Source: Methylobacterium bullatum (GTDB taxonomy: Bacteria > Pseudomonadota > Alphaproteobacteria > Rhizobiales > Beijerinckiaceae). From it: a DNA stretch of 64,000 bases. Under the pieces are notes generated by a model. The model saw only the letters and a list, made by a program, of their open reading frames with translations. It ran no database searches and was not told where the DNA came from. The translations under genes were made by a program, and so were the position numbers. The stretch is from the NCBI GenBank assembly GCA_902712845.1, contig LR743504.1:3880001-3944000 (forward strand), written 5' to 3'. This document shows positions 1-9,263 of this stretch, one piece after another (the stretch's first letter is position 1; each line of letters opens with the position of its first letter).

Positions 1-599
1 GGCGTGCCCCCCACGAAGCGCCGGTGCCGGCCGGCCACGTATTCGCTCTCGAACAGGAACACGTCGGTGCGCGCCGCGAGCAGGCGCTCCACCCCCATGT
101 AGAGCCGGTGGCGCAGGGAACCGGGTTTGTAATTGTAGCTGCCGCCATGCGGTGTGTAGGCCCGGATCGGCGAGGGCGAACCCGGGGGCAGGCGGGCGAT
201 TCGGGCATAGGCCCCCCCCTTGGCGCCGTGGCCGTGCAGGATCGTGGCCCGGACCTCCCGCGCCCGTTCGGCGACCGCGCGTACCGCGGCGAGGTCCGAT
301 CCGTGCGGGTTGCGCCGCATGGGGAGCCGGACGATGCCGAGTGCGAGGTGGGGCAGGAGTTCGTCGAGCGCCCGCGCCGCGTGTTCGCCGCCGGTGGACG
401 CATCGCAGACGAGGCCGATCTCGTGGCCGGCGGCGGCCTGGATCCTGACGAGGTCGCAGACGTGGCGGAACAGCCCTCCCACCGGCGCGCGGAAGACGTG
501 GAGGATGCGGTAGACGCTCCCGCCCTCGCCGGGGGAGGGGCGAATGGACGGGATGGAGGCGGACGCACTCACGACGGACAAGCTCCACGCGACGACCAT
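1..599 (-). CDS. GT4-type glycosyltransferase, N-terminal part (cut by left edge)
   Basis: The minus-strand frame reads without a stop from an ATG at 599 (alternative GTG at 572) to the window edge. The visible part has the N-terminal Rossmann half of a GT-B glycosyltransferase: an opening RILHVFRAPVGGLFRHV segment, then LHGHGAKGGAYARI, YTPHGGSYNYKPGS and a DVFLFESEYVAGR segment, all typical of GT4 enzymes acting on lipid-linked sugars in exopolysaccharide synthesis. The C-terminal nucleotide-sugar half lies outside the window. The neighbouring Wza- and Wzz-like genes support a role in surface polysaccharide assembly. The plus-strand open frame over the same bases is a shadow. The start is uncertain because no strong Shine-Dalgarno sequence precedes either candidate. 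Confidence 0.8.
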   Translation of the reverse strand, partial: MVVAWSLSVVSASASIPSIRPSPGEGGSVYRILHVFRAPVGGLFRHVCDLVRIQAAAGHEIGLVCDASTGGEHAARALDELLPHLALGIVRLPMRRNPHGSDLAAVRAVAERAREVRATILHGHGAKGGAYARIARLPPGSPSPIRAYTPHGGSYNYKPGSLRHRLYMGVERLLAARTDVFLFESEYVAGRHRRFVGGT

Positions 600-1050
600 T
601 CGAACCGGGCGACGGTACGACCTTAGCGACGACTGGTTTCCAGAGATGTTACCACTGTCAAGGACCGTACGCCGCAGGATCGGTTCAGGCGGTCGGGAGA
701 TCGAAAACCTCTCGTTCGGTTGGGCGGCCCCTAACGGAACCTCGACGATGCGGCATCCCCGTCAAGGGTGAAGCCTGGCTTCCGCCTTGCGGGGAGATCC
801 GCCGGTGGCAGGCCGCTCCCCGAATGACCGCCCCCGCCGGCGGCTTGGCCTTGCCTCCACCGTGGGCCGTCCTGCGGAAAATACCGAGATGTCCATTTTT
901 TGCGCCCTCATACCTCAAATGGGGGTTGCTAACATATACGCTCCCTAATAGTCACAATAACCGAGCAATATACCCGTTTTTCGTTCAATTTATTGATGAA
1001 GATGGATATATTAATGATTCTAATTGCAAGATTTAAGTCGGTGATCCCTC
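600..1050. promoter_or_regulatory. Divergent intergenic region with AT-rich leader upstream of the RTX gene
   Basis: No coding sequence is convincing here. Bases from about 890 to 1045 are clearly AT-rich compared with the rest of the window and contain several TATA-like and TAAT-like stretches, so the promoter of the downstream RTX gene probably lies here. I cannot assign a specific -35/-10 pair with acceptable spacing. The left half should also carry the promoter of the divergent glycosyltransferase. Confidence 0.4.
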
Positions 1051-3384
1051 ATGGCCACGATAAACGGAACACAATACACTGATCTTCTGAACGGAACATC
1101 GTCAGCGGATGTGATAAAAGGGTTCGGAGGCGGGGACGAAATCTATGGAAATGGTGGGAACGACACCATCTATGGCGGCACGTCTACTGTCGTTGCCCCC
1201 GAGGAGGATGACGACAGTGACGATTATCTCGATGGCGGAGACGGCAACGACAAGCTGTTCGGCGGAGTGGGTGCCGACCTGCTCGTCGGTGGGGCCGGCA
1301 ACGACAGGCTGACCGGCGGCGACGGCGGCGACACTCTGTTGACCGGTGACGGAGCCGACGTCGTCGTGATCGAGCGTTTCGCGGATGGGGAGTATTATTA
1401 CTCCAATTACGACACGGTGCTCGATTTCTCGCGGGCATCCGACCTCATCGATGTGTCGTCGCTGAATATCTCGTCGTTCGATACGATTCGGCACCTGCTG
1501 ACTTCCACCGGCAGTGGCGATGCGACGCTGTCGTACACATTCGGTTCCTACGTGGAGCAGACGACGTTCCTCGGAGTCGCCCCCTTCCGGCTCAGCGCCT
1601 CGAACTTCGTGCTGTCGAAGGTCGCGGCCGACGATGTCCTGGACGGCACCTCATCGAGCGACGATCTGTTCGGCGGGCTCGGCAACGACACCCTGACGGG
1701 CCTGGAGGGCAACGATCGCCTGTTCGGCGAGGCCGGCAACGACACGCTGATCGGCGATGCCGACGAGGCCACGGAAGCGTATTCCGCCGATCTTCTGGTC
1801 GGTGCCGCCGGGAATGACCGGCTCTTCGGGAATGGCGGTTACGATCGTCTGAACGGCGGTTCCGGTGACGACGTCCTTGATGGCGGCAGCGAGGACGACA
1901 AGCTTGTGACCGGTACCGGTTCCGATACCGTCGTCTATGCGCCACACGAATACGGCGAGACCGATACCGTCCGGGATTTCGATGTGGCGAGCGACAAGAT
2001 CGACCTGCGCGCGTTCAACATCTCGTCGATGGCGACGGTCAACGATCTTCTCGGCGTCAATTCCGATGGCGATACCGTGCTGTCCATCGAAGGCGATGGC
2101 ATCTCCACCAACCTGATCCTGGCCAACGTCGATCGGTCGACGCTCGGGGCGAGCAACTTCGTCTTCGATCTCGTCGTCCAGAGCGAGCGCATCACCGGGT
2201 CGGATTACAACGACGACCTGTTCGGTGCCCTCGGCAACGATACGCTGACCGGCGGCGACGCCAACGACCGGCTCTATGGTGAGGATGGCAACGACATCCT
2301 GCAGGGCGGCGTCGGGACGACCGTCGCGGACAAGTCGCTCTATGACGGCGACGACATCCTCATCGGCGGCGCCGGCGACGACTCCCTCTACGGGGGCGGC
2401 GGCAACGACGTCCTGCGTGGCGGCGACGGCGCCGACAAGCTCTTCGGCCAGAACGGCGACGACTCGCTCTATGGCGGCGCCGGCGACGATACCTTCGTGA
2501 TGCGGAAGCTGACGGCATCGGAGACCGACACGATCTTCGACTTCGAGGCGCCGAGCTTCGATGGCGAGACCGATACGGCCCATGGCGACCGGATCGACCT
2601 GTCGGCCTTCGGCATCGGGTCGATCGAGGCGCTCGATGAGATCCTCAGCATCGACGAGGACGGCAATGCCGTCATCGAGATCACGAGCAACGGATATGCC
2701 CAGCGCCTCGTGATCGCCGGAGCTTCCCCCGACGAACTCGATGTGAGCTCGTTCGTGTTCAGTGCATCCGCTGCGAACAACAGCATCACGGGCAAGACGA
2801 GCACGGATGATCTCTTCGGCGGCGCCGGCAACGATACTCTCATAGGCGGGGAGGGCGAGGATCGCCTGTTCGGCGAGGACGGTAACGACGTCCTTTACGG
2901 AGGCGCCACGACCAAGGCCGTCACCGAGGCGGATGGCGGGAGCGATCTGCTCTACGGCGGTGCCGGCGACGACACGCTCTATGGCGGCGGCGGCAGCGAC
3001 ATCCTGCGCGGTGGCGACGGTGCCGACAGGCTGTTGGGCAATCTCGGCGAGGACACCCTCCTGGGCGGCGGCGGTGCGGATACCTTCGTCTTCGACCGTG
3101 CGACCTCCAGCGGTTATTCCAGCGATATCATCCTCGATTTCCGCGTGGCGGACGGTGACCTGATCGACCTGTCGATCATCGACGCCGTCGCGTCGTCGAC
3201 GACAACGAACGAGAGCTTCACCTACATCGAGGGTGCGCAGTTCACCGGTGCCGGCCAGATCCGCTTGTCCCGTGACGGCATCTATACGGTGATCGAAGGC
3301 AGCGTCGACAAGGACGCCTCCGCCGAGTTCGAGATCAGGATCGCCGGACGGCCCGCCATCGATGCGGGTGACTTCATCCTGTAA
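1051..3384 (+). CDS. Secreted RTX (hemolysin-type calcium-binding repeat) protein, four-module
   Basis: This 777-residue acidic protein has no Sec signal and is full of GGxGxDxLx nonapeptides (for example GGAGNDRLTGG and GGDGADKLFGQ), which bind calcium in parallel beta-roll folds. It is built of four successive modules. Each has an RTX block (about residues 11-104, 203-293, 388-480 and 585-678) followed by a D-T-x-x-D-F...IDL/IDV segment of the kind seen after serralysin repeats. The C-terminus, DAGDFIL, resembles a type I secretion signal. No enzyme domain is visible, so it is probably a structural or adhesive matrix protein. No type I ABC exporter is encoded nearby. The Shine-Dalgarno sequence is weak. 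Confidence 0.85.
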   Translation: MATINGTQYTDLLNGTSSADVIKGFGGGDEIYGNGGNDTIYGGTSTVVAPEEDDDSDDYLDGGDGNDKLFGGVGADLLVGGAGNDRLTGGDGGDTLLTGDGADVVVIERFADGEYYYSNYDTVLDFSRASDLIDVSSLNISSFDTIRHLLTSTGSGDATLSYTFGSYVEQTTFLGVAPFRLSASNFVLSKVAADDVLDGTSSSDDLFGGLGNDTLTGLEGNDRLFGEAGNDTLIGDADEATEAYSADLLVGAAGNDRLFGNGGYDRLNGGSGDDVLDGGSEDDKLVTGTGSDTVVYAPHEYGETDTVRDFDVASDKIDLRAFNISSMATVNDLLGVNSDGDTVLSIEGDGISTNLILANVDRSTLGASNFVFDLVVQSERITGSDYNDDLFGALGNDTLTGGDANDRLYGEDGNDILQGGVGTTVADKSLYDGDDILIGGAGDDSLYGGGGNDVLRGGDGADKLFGQNGDDSLYGGAGDDTFVMRKLTASETDTIFDFEAPSFDGETDTAHGDRIDLSAFGIGSIEALDEILSIDEDGNAVIEITSNGYAQRLVIAGASPDELDVSSFVFSASAANNSITGKTSTDDLFGGAGNDTLIGGEGEDRLFGEDGNDVLYGGATTKAVTEADGGSDLLYGGAGDDTLYGGGGSDILRGGDGADRLLGNLGEDTLLGGGGADTFVFDRATSSGYSSDIILDFRVADGDLIDLSIIDAVASSTTTNESFTYIEGAQFTGAGQIRLSRDGIYTVIEGSVDKDASAEFEIRIAGRPAIDAGDFIL

Positions 3385-3545
3385 GCGCCGAACGAGACAC
3401 GGAGGAGCGGGGCGTCGATCCGGCGCCATCGCTCCTCGCTTGGCAGGGTCGCCCTGTCCTCTCATCGTCGCCCCCACAATCGGCAATCGGGACCGGCCCC
3501 GCCTTCGCCCATTGATCGATGAACCCATGACAGAGAGAACCCCAC

Positions 3546-4652
3546 ATGGCAGAGCTCAACGCATACAGCACCCTCAATATGACGAGCATCTACGTTACAG
3601 GGGATTACTATTATTGGGAGTATCTCTATTCTAGTAGCACTTCTCTGAGTATCGGATATGACGACATCGAAGAAGGTGATTTCATTGAGTACAATGGCAC
3701 AAATTTTACTTATGACGAATATGATTTAATCGCCGATGGATCGATCGAACAAATAGGATATACATTCTATTATCATGATTATGACGAATATTATGATGAA
3801 AAAACGGGGGAGTACGAGTACTATGAAGAATATGTCAGCGGCGGCTATAAAATCACAGGTCTGAATGTCGATTTTTCTGAAATCCTGCTCAATACCGACG
3901 AAGAAAACCGCGAGCTGATCTTTAGTGGAAAAGATCTGATGACAGGCTCGAGCGGGAACGACTCCCTGATCGGGTATGATGGCAACGACAGGCTTTATGG
4001 GGGCGGGGGGGACGACAGCCTCGATGGCGGCAACGGCTCCGACAGCGACTATTTTGGCAACGACAAGCTCTATGGCGGCAATGGCAACGACAAACTTGCG
4101 GGACGCTATGGAGACGACCGCCTCGAAGGCGGGAGCGGCAATGACAAGTTGGACGCCGGCTCCGGCAACGACACGCTCCTCGGGCAGGACGGCGATGACA
4201 TCCTCACCAGCGGCAACGGAAACGACATCCTGCTGGGTGGGGCCGGCTCCGATATCCTGAATGGCGGTGCCGACAAGGACACCCTGTCCGGCGGCGGTGG
4301 CAAGGGACTCGATACCTTCGTCTTCGCCTTGGACAAGACCGCCGGTGCGATCTCACGCTCGGATACGATCCTGGACTGGAATCCGACCTACGACAGCATC
4401 GACCTCAAAGTTGCCGGCACGCGAGACAATTACTTCGAGACGAGGACCACGACGACCTCCGCCGAGATGGCCTATGCGCGCTATGACGGCGTCCTGAAGA
4501 ACGACGACATGACACACCTGTTCTTGTACAACACCTCGACGAAGACGGGGTACCTGCTGTCCGATCAGAACGCCGACCACATGTTCGATACGGTGGTCGT
4601 CATCAGTAATGCCGCCAGTGCCGCGAGCATGAGTTATCTCGACATCGTCTGA
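3546..4652 (+). CDS. RTX protein with Tyr/Asp/Glu-rich N-terminal region
   Basis: The protein has 368 residues. Residues 1 to about 130 form an unusual acidic segment rich in aromatic residues, with about 22 tyrosines in the first 101 residues (for example DYYYWEYLY and DEYYDEKTGEYEYYEEY). Residues 131-265 are continuous RTX nonapeptides (GNDSLIGYDGNDRLYGG and similar). The C-terminal 100 residues match the post-repeat segment of type I secreted proteins (TFVFALDKTAG, SDTILDWNP, DSIDL). A GAGAGAA-like ribosome-binding stretch precedes the ATG. The N-terminal coding part is visibly AT-richer than the repeats. It follows the larger RTX gene in the same direction and is probably another cell-surface or matrix protein. 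The function of the Tyr-rich part is unknown. Confidence 0.8.
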   Translation: MAELNAYSTLNMTSIYVTGDYYYWEYLYSSSTSLSIGYDDIEEGDFIEYNGTNFTYDEYDLIADGSIEQIGYTFYYHDYDEYYDEKTGEYEYYEEYVSGGYKITGLNVDFSEILLNTDEENRELIFSGKDLMTGSSGNDSLIGYDGNDRLYGGGGDDSLDGGNGSDSDYFGNDKLYGGNGNDKLAGRYGDDRLEGGSGNDKLDAGSGNDTLLGQDGDDILTSGNGNDILLGGAGSDILNGGADKDTLSGGGGKGLDTFVFALDKTAGAISRSDTILDWNPTYDSIDLKVAGTRDNYFETRTTTTSAEMAYARYDGVLKNDDMTHLFLYNTSTKTGYLLSDQNADHMFDTVVVISNAASAASMSYLDIV

Positions 4653-4671
4653 GCGGGCGAGACACGACGAA

Positions 4672-4696
4672 GGCCCGGATCGGATGGATCCGGGCC
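4672..4696. terminator. Perfect 10-bp hairpin between convergent genes
   Basis: GGCCCGGATC and GATCCGGGCC form a perfect 10-bp stem around a 5-base loop. It lies between the RTX gene ending at 4652 and the convergent export gene ending at 4733, so it could stop transcription from both sides. No clear T-tract follows on either strand. Confidence 0.5.
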
Positions 4697-4732
4697 GATA
4701 TCGATCGACGACGTGTCGACGGCGAGACGTCC

Positions 4733-5308
4733 TCAGAAGAAGCGTTCCTTGATGACGATCGTGTCCCCGGGCCTCACCAGGTAGGTCATGGGCACGATGC
4801 CCGAGACGAGGCCGTTCGGTCCCTCGCGGGTGAGGACGGCGTAGTCGCGGGCCGCCCGCGGCCCGAAGCCCGCCGCGATCGCCACCGCCGTCTCGACGGC
4901 CATGCCGTTCACATAAGGGTACTGCCCCGAGGTCGTGACCTCGCCGAGGATGTAGAACGGCCGATAGGCATCCACCTCCACCGTCACATGCGGCTCGCGC
5001 ACGAAGCCCGCCGCCAGCTTGGCTTCGATGGTCCGGGCGGCCTGGGCCGTCGATTGCCCTCCCACCTTCACGAGCCCGATGAGCGGCATGGCGATGCCGC
5101 CCGTCCCGTCGATGGCGTAGATGTTGGAGAGATTGTCCTGGCCGAAAACGATGACGCGCAGCCGGTCGCCGGTGGCGAGCGTATAGCGTCCGCCGATCGA
5201 TCCCGTGGCGGTGGCGTCGAGCTGCGCGGTCCGGAAGTCGGGACGCAGGCATCCGCCCAGTGCCAGGGTGGAGGTGAGAGCGAGGAGAAGGGAGCGCCGG
5301 TTCATCAT
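4733..5308 (-). CDS. Polysaccharide export outer-membrane lipoprotein (Wza-like)
   Basis: The protein has about 191 residues from the ATG at 5308 (a second ATG follows at 5305). It starts with a lipoprotein signal, NRRSLLLALTSTLALGGC. It continues with a Poly_export domain (YTLATGDRLRVIVFGQDNLS...) and a SLBB-like segment (RPFYILGEVTTSGQYPYVNGM). It ends in YLVRPGDTIVIKERFF, typical of short Wza/ExoF-type proteins. Members of the family form the outer-membrane ring through which exopolysaccharide leaves the cell. The gene is divergent from the Wzz/Wzc-like gene across a 146-bp gap, the usual partner in a Wzx/Wzy export system. Confidence 0.88.
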   Translation of the reverse strand: MMNRRSLLLALTSTLALGGCLRPDFRTAQLDATATGSIGGRYTLATGDRLRVIVFGQDNLSNIYAIDGTGGIAMPLIGLVKVGGQSTAQAARTIEAKLAAGFVREPHVTVEVDAYRPFYILGEVTTSGQYPYVNGMAVETAVAIAAGFGPRAARDYAVLTREGPNGLVSGIVPMTYLVRPGDTIVIKERFF

Positions 5309-5454
5309 CCAAGCCGCTAGGAGCAAGTTTCTGCCTCTATTGGTAGGTTCATATGGTTAACAAAAGCTGATGCTCGGCTGGGAATGCGCTACGTTGCAGT
5401 CGATCTTAACCGACGATCAATCTTAACGAGTTCTACTCTTCCGTGAGGCGTCCG

Positions 5455-7767
5455 ATGCGCCGTCCTGCCTTGCGTAAAGATCGTCTCATGCCCCGCTCGC
5501 AGCAGACCGTTTCCTCGATCGACCCGATCCCGCAGCGGGACGAGGGGCTCGGCCTGTCCCAACTGGCTGGGGTGCTGGCGAGGTCCTGGCGCTGGATCGT
5601 CCTTCCCACATTGGCCGCGGGCATCGGGGCCATCGTCTTCGTGCAGGTGGTTCCGCCCCGCTACACCGGCGAGGCCAAGATCCTGCTGGAGAGCCGCGAC
5701 GCGAGCTTCGCCCGCACCGCCCAGGAACGCGGCGAACAGCCCCTGGCCATCGACGAACAGGCGGTGGCGAGCCAGGTCCAGGTGGTGATGTCCCGGGACA
5801 TCGCCCGCGAGGCGATCCGCCGCCTGCACCTCGTGGGCAATGCCGAATTCGATCCCGAGGTCGACGGCATCGGTCCGGTCCAGCGCGTCCTGATGATGAT
5901 CGGGCTCGGCAGGAACCCGATGGAGCGGGCGCCCGAGGACCGGGTGCTGGAGACCTATTTCGACCGGCTCCTGGTTTACCCGGCGGGCAAGTCCCGCATC
6001 CTGACGGTCGAGTTCCGCTCGCGCGATCCGGACCTCGCGGCCAAGGCCGCCAACACCATCGCGGAACTCTACATCGCCTCCCTGGAATCGGCGAAGGTGG
6101 ACACCGCCCGCTACGCCTCGACTTGGCTCGGCGGCAACATCGACACCCTGCGCACCCGCGTGTCCGAGGCCGAGGCGAAGGTCGAGGCCTTCCGCGCCCG
6201 CAACGGCCTGATCAGCGGCGGCGGCGGCACCACCAGCCAACCTCTGGGCACCCAGCAGCTCAGCGAATTGTCGACCCAGCTGTCCCAGGCCCGCACGGTC
6301 AAGGCAGATCTCTCGAGCCGGGCCAAGCTCATCCGCGAGATGATCAAGGACGGCCGCGCCTTCGAAATCCCGGATGTGGCCAACAACGAGGTCATCCGCC
6401 GCACGGTGGAGCAGCGCATCACCCTGCGCGGGCAGCTCGCCCTCGAATCGCGGACGCTGATGCCGGCCCATCCCCGCATCAAGGAACTGACCGCGCAGAT
6501 CGGCGACCTCGACGCGCAGATCAAGGCCACCGCCGACCGGGTGGTGCGGACGATGGAGAACGACGCCCGTATCGCCGAGGCCCGAGTCGAGAGCCTCAAC
6601 GCCGCCGTCGACGCGCAGCGCGAGATCGTCTCGAAGGGCAATTCCAGCGAGGTCCAGTTGCGCGCCCTCGAGCGCGAGGCCAAGGCCCAGCGCGACCAGC
6701 TCGAATCCTACCTCTCACGCTATCGCGAGGCCTCGGCCCGCGATGCCGAGAGCGCGGCCCCCGCCGATGCCCGCGTGGTCTCCCGCGCCGTGGTGCCCCA
6801 GATCCCGTCCTTCCCGAAGAAGCTGCCCATCGTGGCACTCGCCCTCGTGATGGCGCTGCTGCTGTCCAGCGGCGGGGTGGCGGCGCGCCATCTCCTCCGC
6901 GATCCCGACGAGACCCGCCGCCGGACAGGGCCGGACGATCGGGCTCCCGAGCCCGCACCCTTCGCCTTCCCGGAAGCGTCTGCGGCCCTGTCGCGCACCG
7001 GTACCGCCGCCGCCCTCTACGAGGCGCCGTTGATCGCCCGCGTCGTCGTCCCCCTCGTCGCCGCCGCTCCCGCCTCCGTACCGGAAACCGCGCCGTCTCC
7101 GGTGCGGGAGGAGACGGAAGAGGACGCCGGGGAAGCGGGCCGGACGGCCGCTCCCAGCTACGATCTCCAGGCCCTCACCCGCCGCCTGCGCGAACGCATC
7201 GGCCGCAATGGCGGAAGCCTCCTGGTGGCGGAGACCGATACGGACGCCGACCGGCAGCTCGCCGGGATCCTGGCAGAGGCATTGGCCGCGAGCGGGCGCG
7301 TCCTCCTCGTGGACGTCAACGGCCCGGCCTCTCCCTCGGACGATGCCGGCCTCACCGACCTCGTGGCGGGCGAGGCGGCCTTCCTCGACGTGATCCGGTC
7401 GGTGCCCTCGGTGCGCAGGCTCCATGCCATCCCGCGCGGCTTCGTCGAGTGCGACATCCTCACGGACGAGCCGGAGGCCCTGGCCATCGCTCTGGATGCC
7501 CTGGCCCAGAGCTACGATTGGGTCGTCTATCGCTTGGGCGAATCCCAGTCCGAGGGGGCTCGCGACCTGCTGACGGCCATGGCGGGCCGGATGAACGCCA
7601 TCGTCATCGCCTCCGACAAATCGCCCGAGGATCCCGAGCTCGTCGCGCTCCACGACCTGGCCGACCGGGAGAGATCCGGCTCCGTCCTCGTCGCCGGAGA
7701 GCACACCGCGAACGAGCACGCCGCTGCGGGAAAGCCGGGGACCGGTGCAAGACTTTCGGCGGCCTGA
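5455..7767 (+). CDS. Wzz/GumC-type polysaccharide chain-length protein with degenerate tyrosine-kinase-like domain
   Basis: The start at 5455 is chosen because GAGG lies 6 bases upstream; an in-frame GTG at 5443 would add 4 residues. The protein has about 770 residues. It has a first membrane segment near residues 45-68 (IVLPTLAAGIGAIVFVQVV), a Wzz head (YTGEAKILLESRD), long coiled coils, and a second membrane segment near 458-478 (IVALALVMALLLSSGGVAA). The C-terminal cytoplasmic part from about 570 resembles the BY-kinase fold (GRVLLVDVNGP corresponds to the Walker A' strand). The place of the P-loop reads LLVAETDTDADRQLA, with no GxxGxGK[ST] pattern, and no C-terminal tyrosine cluster is visible. 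It is probably a co-polymerase without kinase activity. Confidence 0.85.
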   Translation: MRRPALRKDRLMPRSQQTVSSIDPIPQRDEGLGLSQLAGVLARSWRWIVLPTLAAGIGAIVFVQVVPPRYTGEAKILLESRDASFARTAQERGEQPLAIDEQAVASQVQVVMSRDIAREAIRRLHLVGNAEFDPEVDGIGPVQRVLMMIGLGRNPMERAPEDRVLETYFDRLLVYPAGKSRILTVEFRSRDPDLAAKAANTIAELYIASLESAKVDTARYASTWLGGNIDTLRTRVSEAEAKVEAFRARNGLISGGGGTTSQPLGTQQLSELSTQLSQARTVKADLSSRAKLIREMIKDGRAFEIPDVANNEVIRRTVEQRITLRGQLALESRTLMPAHPRIKELTAQIGDLDAQIKATADRVVRTMENDARIAEARVESLNAAVDAQREIVSKGNSSEVQLRALEREAKAQRDQLESYLSRYREASARDAESAAPADARVVSRAVVPQIPSFPKKLPIVALALVMALLLSSGGVAARHLLRDPDETRRRTGPDDRAPEPAPFAFPEASAALSRTGTAAALYEAPLIARVVVPLVAAAPASVPETAPSPVREETEEDAGEAGRTAAPSYDLQALTRRLRERIGRNGGSLLVAETDTDADRQLAGILAEALAASGRVLLVDVNGPASPSDDAGLTDLVAGEAAFLDVIRSVPSVRRLHAIPRGFVECDILTDEPEALAIALDALAQSYDWVVYRLGESQSEGARDLLTAMAGRMNAIVIASDKSPEDPELVALHDLADRERSGSVLVAGEHTANEHAAAGKPGTGARLSAA

Positions 7768-7811
7768 GGACTTTCGGCGGCCCGAGCGAGGGGGCGGTTC
7801 GGCCCGTCGCC

Positions 7812-9080
7812 TCAGGTTTGCGCCTCGCCGACGCGCCGGCCATGGCGGCCCGAGCGTCGGATCGCCTTCCGGACCGCCTTTGCCCAGCGCGCCAGTCGCT
7901 CGCTCCGCTTGATCCGGCGCTTGAGGCGGGTGGCGGCCATGGACGGAATGGCGAAGAGATGGCCGCGTAGGGTGACGGCGATGGTGACCTCGCCCAGCTG
8001 AATCGTCTCGTCGCAGATGTTGGCCTTGTAGCGGGCCTCCCCGACGCCGAGATCGAAGCTGCGGCGGCCGCGCTCGGTCTGATCGCGGATGAGGTGCTGC
8101 AGCAGGATGTCGCCGGGGCTCGACCGTCCGACGACGGGATCCTGGTCGAAGGAGGTCATCATGCCGCTGTAGCGCGCATCGCTGACCGCACCGGCGAAGG
8201 TCGCGAAGACGCGCCCATCGTTGCACGCCACCAGGGCGGAGACCTCGATCGCGGCGCCCCGGACCTCGTTCGGATCGTCCTGCCGGCAGGCGCCGGTGGC
8301 GATGAAGCGGCGGATCCCCTCGTCGGCATAGGGATTGGCGATGCCCATGGCGGCGAAGCGCGAGGCCTTCTGCGTGAAGAAGGCGGCGAGGTAGGCTTTC
8401 ACCTCCTCGGCACTCGCGGCCACCCGATACTCCACGGGGCCGAAGGCCTCGATCAGCTTCCTTTCCTTCGAGCGCATCTTCTTGCGCGCATCGGCACTAA
8501 AGACGCGCTTCGCGGTGGTCTCGGAGTCGGGGCCGAGGATCAGGCCGTAGGCGTCGCTCACGGCCGGCGCGGCGTGGAGGCTCAACGGATTGGCGGCGCC
8601 GTCCCAGAAGCGCGGCTGATGCCCGAGCAGATAGACGTCGATCCCGGCCTCGTGCCCGACGCGGCGCAGCAGCCCGACGAGATCCTCCGCGCGCATGGCC
8701 GCCGCCTCGCGGGAGGCGAACATCGGCATGTGGTAGTTCGCGTGCTGGCAGCCGATCACCCGCGCCACGCGGACGCCGCGCTCGCGCGCAACCTGCAGCG
8801 GCAGGATCACGCGGGGCCGTCCGCCGGGATCGCGCAGGACGATGACCCGCAGGGAGGCGTCCTGCTCCGCCGGAGTGCAGCCGAGCTTGGCCGAAACGAA
8901 GGCCGAGACCCAGTCGAATCGCTGATAGGGGGTCGACAGCGCGGCCGGATCGCTCTCCACGCTTCGCCACAAGGCCTCGACGCTGGCCAGGTCGCGAAAC
9001 ACCTCCGGAACCAGTTGCCCGCGGACGCGCTCCTGAATCATACCCGCTCCGGTGAGATCGTGAACAAGAACCGCCATCAC
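7812..9080 (-). CDS. CelD/BcsL-like GNAT acyltransferase of the polysaccharide locus
   Basis: The 422-residue protein belongs to the FemAB/CelD-type GNAT superfamily. It has a typical ...WRSVE...TPYQRFDWVSAFV opening, a central RKKMRSKERKLIEAFGPVEYRVA segment and a C-terminal GNAT core (DILLQHLIRDQTERGRRSFDLGVGEARYK). It lacks a signal peptide and is expected to be cytoplasmic. By context it could acylate a sugar precursor or lipid-linked repeat unit of the exopolysaccharide; the substrate is unknown. It converges on the Wzz-like gene and is divergent from the polysaccharide deacetylase. The reading frame has several possible starts (9080, 9077 or 9041). Confidence 0.75.
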   Translation of the reverse strand: MMAVLVHDLTGAGMIQERVRGQLVPEVFRDLASVEALWRSVESDPAALSTPYQRFDWVSAFVSAKLGCTPAEQDASLRVIVLRDPGGRPRVILPLQVARERGVRVARVIGCQHANYHMPMFASREAAAMRAEDLVGLLRRVGHEAGIDVYLLGHQPRFWDGAANPLSLHAAPAVSDAYGLILGPDSETTAKRVFSADARKKMRSKERKLIEAFGPVEYRVAASAEEVKAYLAAFFTQKASRFAAMGIANPYADEGIRRFIATGACRQDDPNEVRGAAIEVSALVACNDGRVFATFAGAVSDARYSGMMTSFDQDPVVGRSSPGDILLQHLIRDQTERGRRSFDLGVGEARYKANICDETIQLGEVTIAVTLRGHLFAIPSMAATRLKRRIKRSERLARWAKAVRKAIRRSGRHGRRVGEAQT

Positions 9081-9263
9081 CGCTCCCTGGCACGGCTCCG
9101 CGAGCGCGGCGCACGAGCATGCATCGTCCAGTACTAGACCTCCGGCTCCTTAAGCGCCGGTGACGATGGAAAACGGCAAGGCATCATCTCGCGATGTGGG
9201 TAACGAAACCTTGCGGGTTGGTGATCGAATCTCCGCCCGTCCCGCCCTTCTCTGGTGACGTCC

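Noticed and set aside
24..626. Plus-strand 200-codon frame at the left edge
   Set aside because: The minus strand encodes a clear GT4 glycosyltransferase; the plus frame has no domain.
1651..3528. A 625-codon antisense open frame over the RTX gene
   Set aside because: It mirrors the repetitive RTX codons and yields a repetitive Val/Ala/Glu product without any domain.
1051..4652. CRISPR-like short regular repeats
   Set aside because: The periodicity is the RTX nonapeptide coding repeat, with no constant spacer-repeat pattern.
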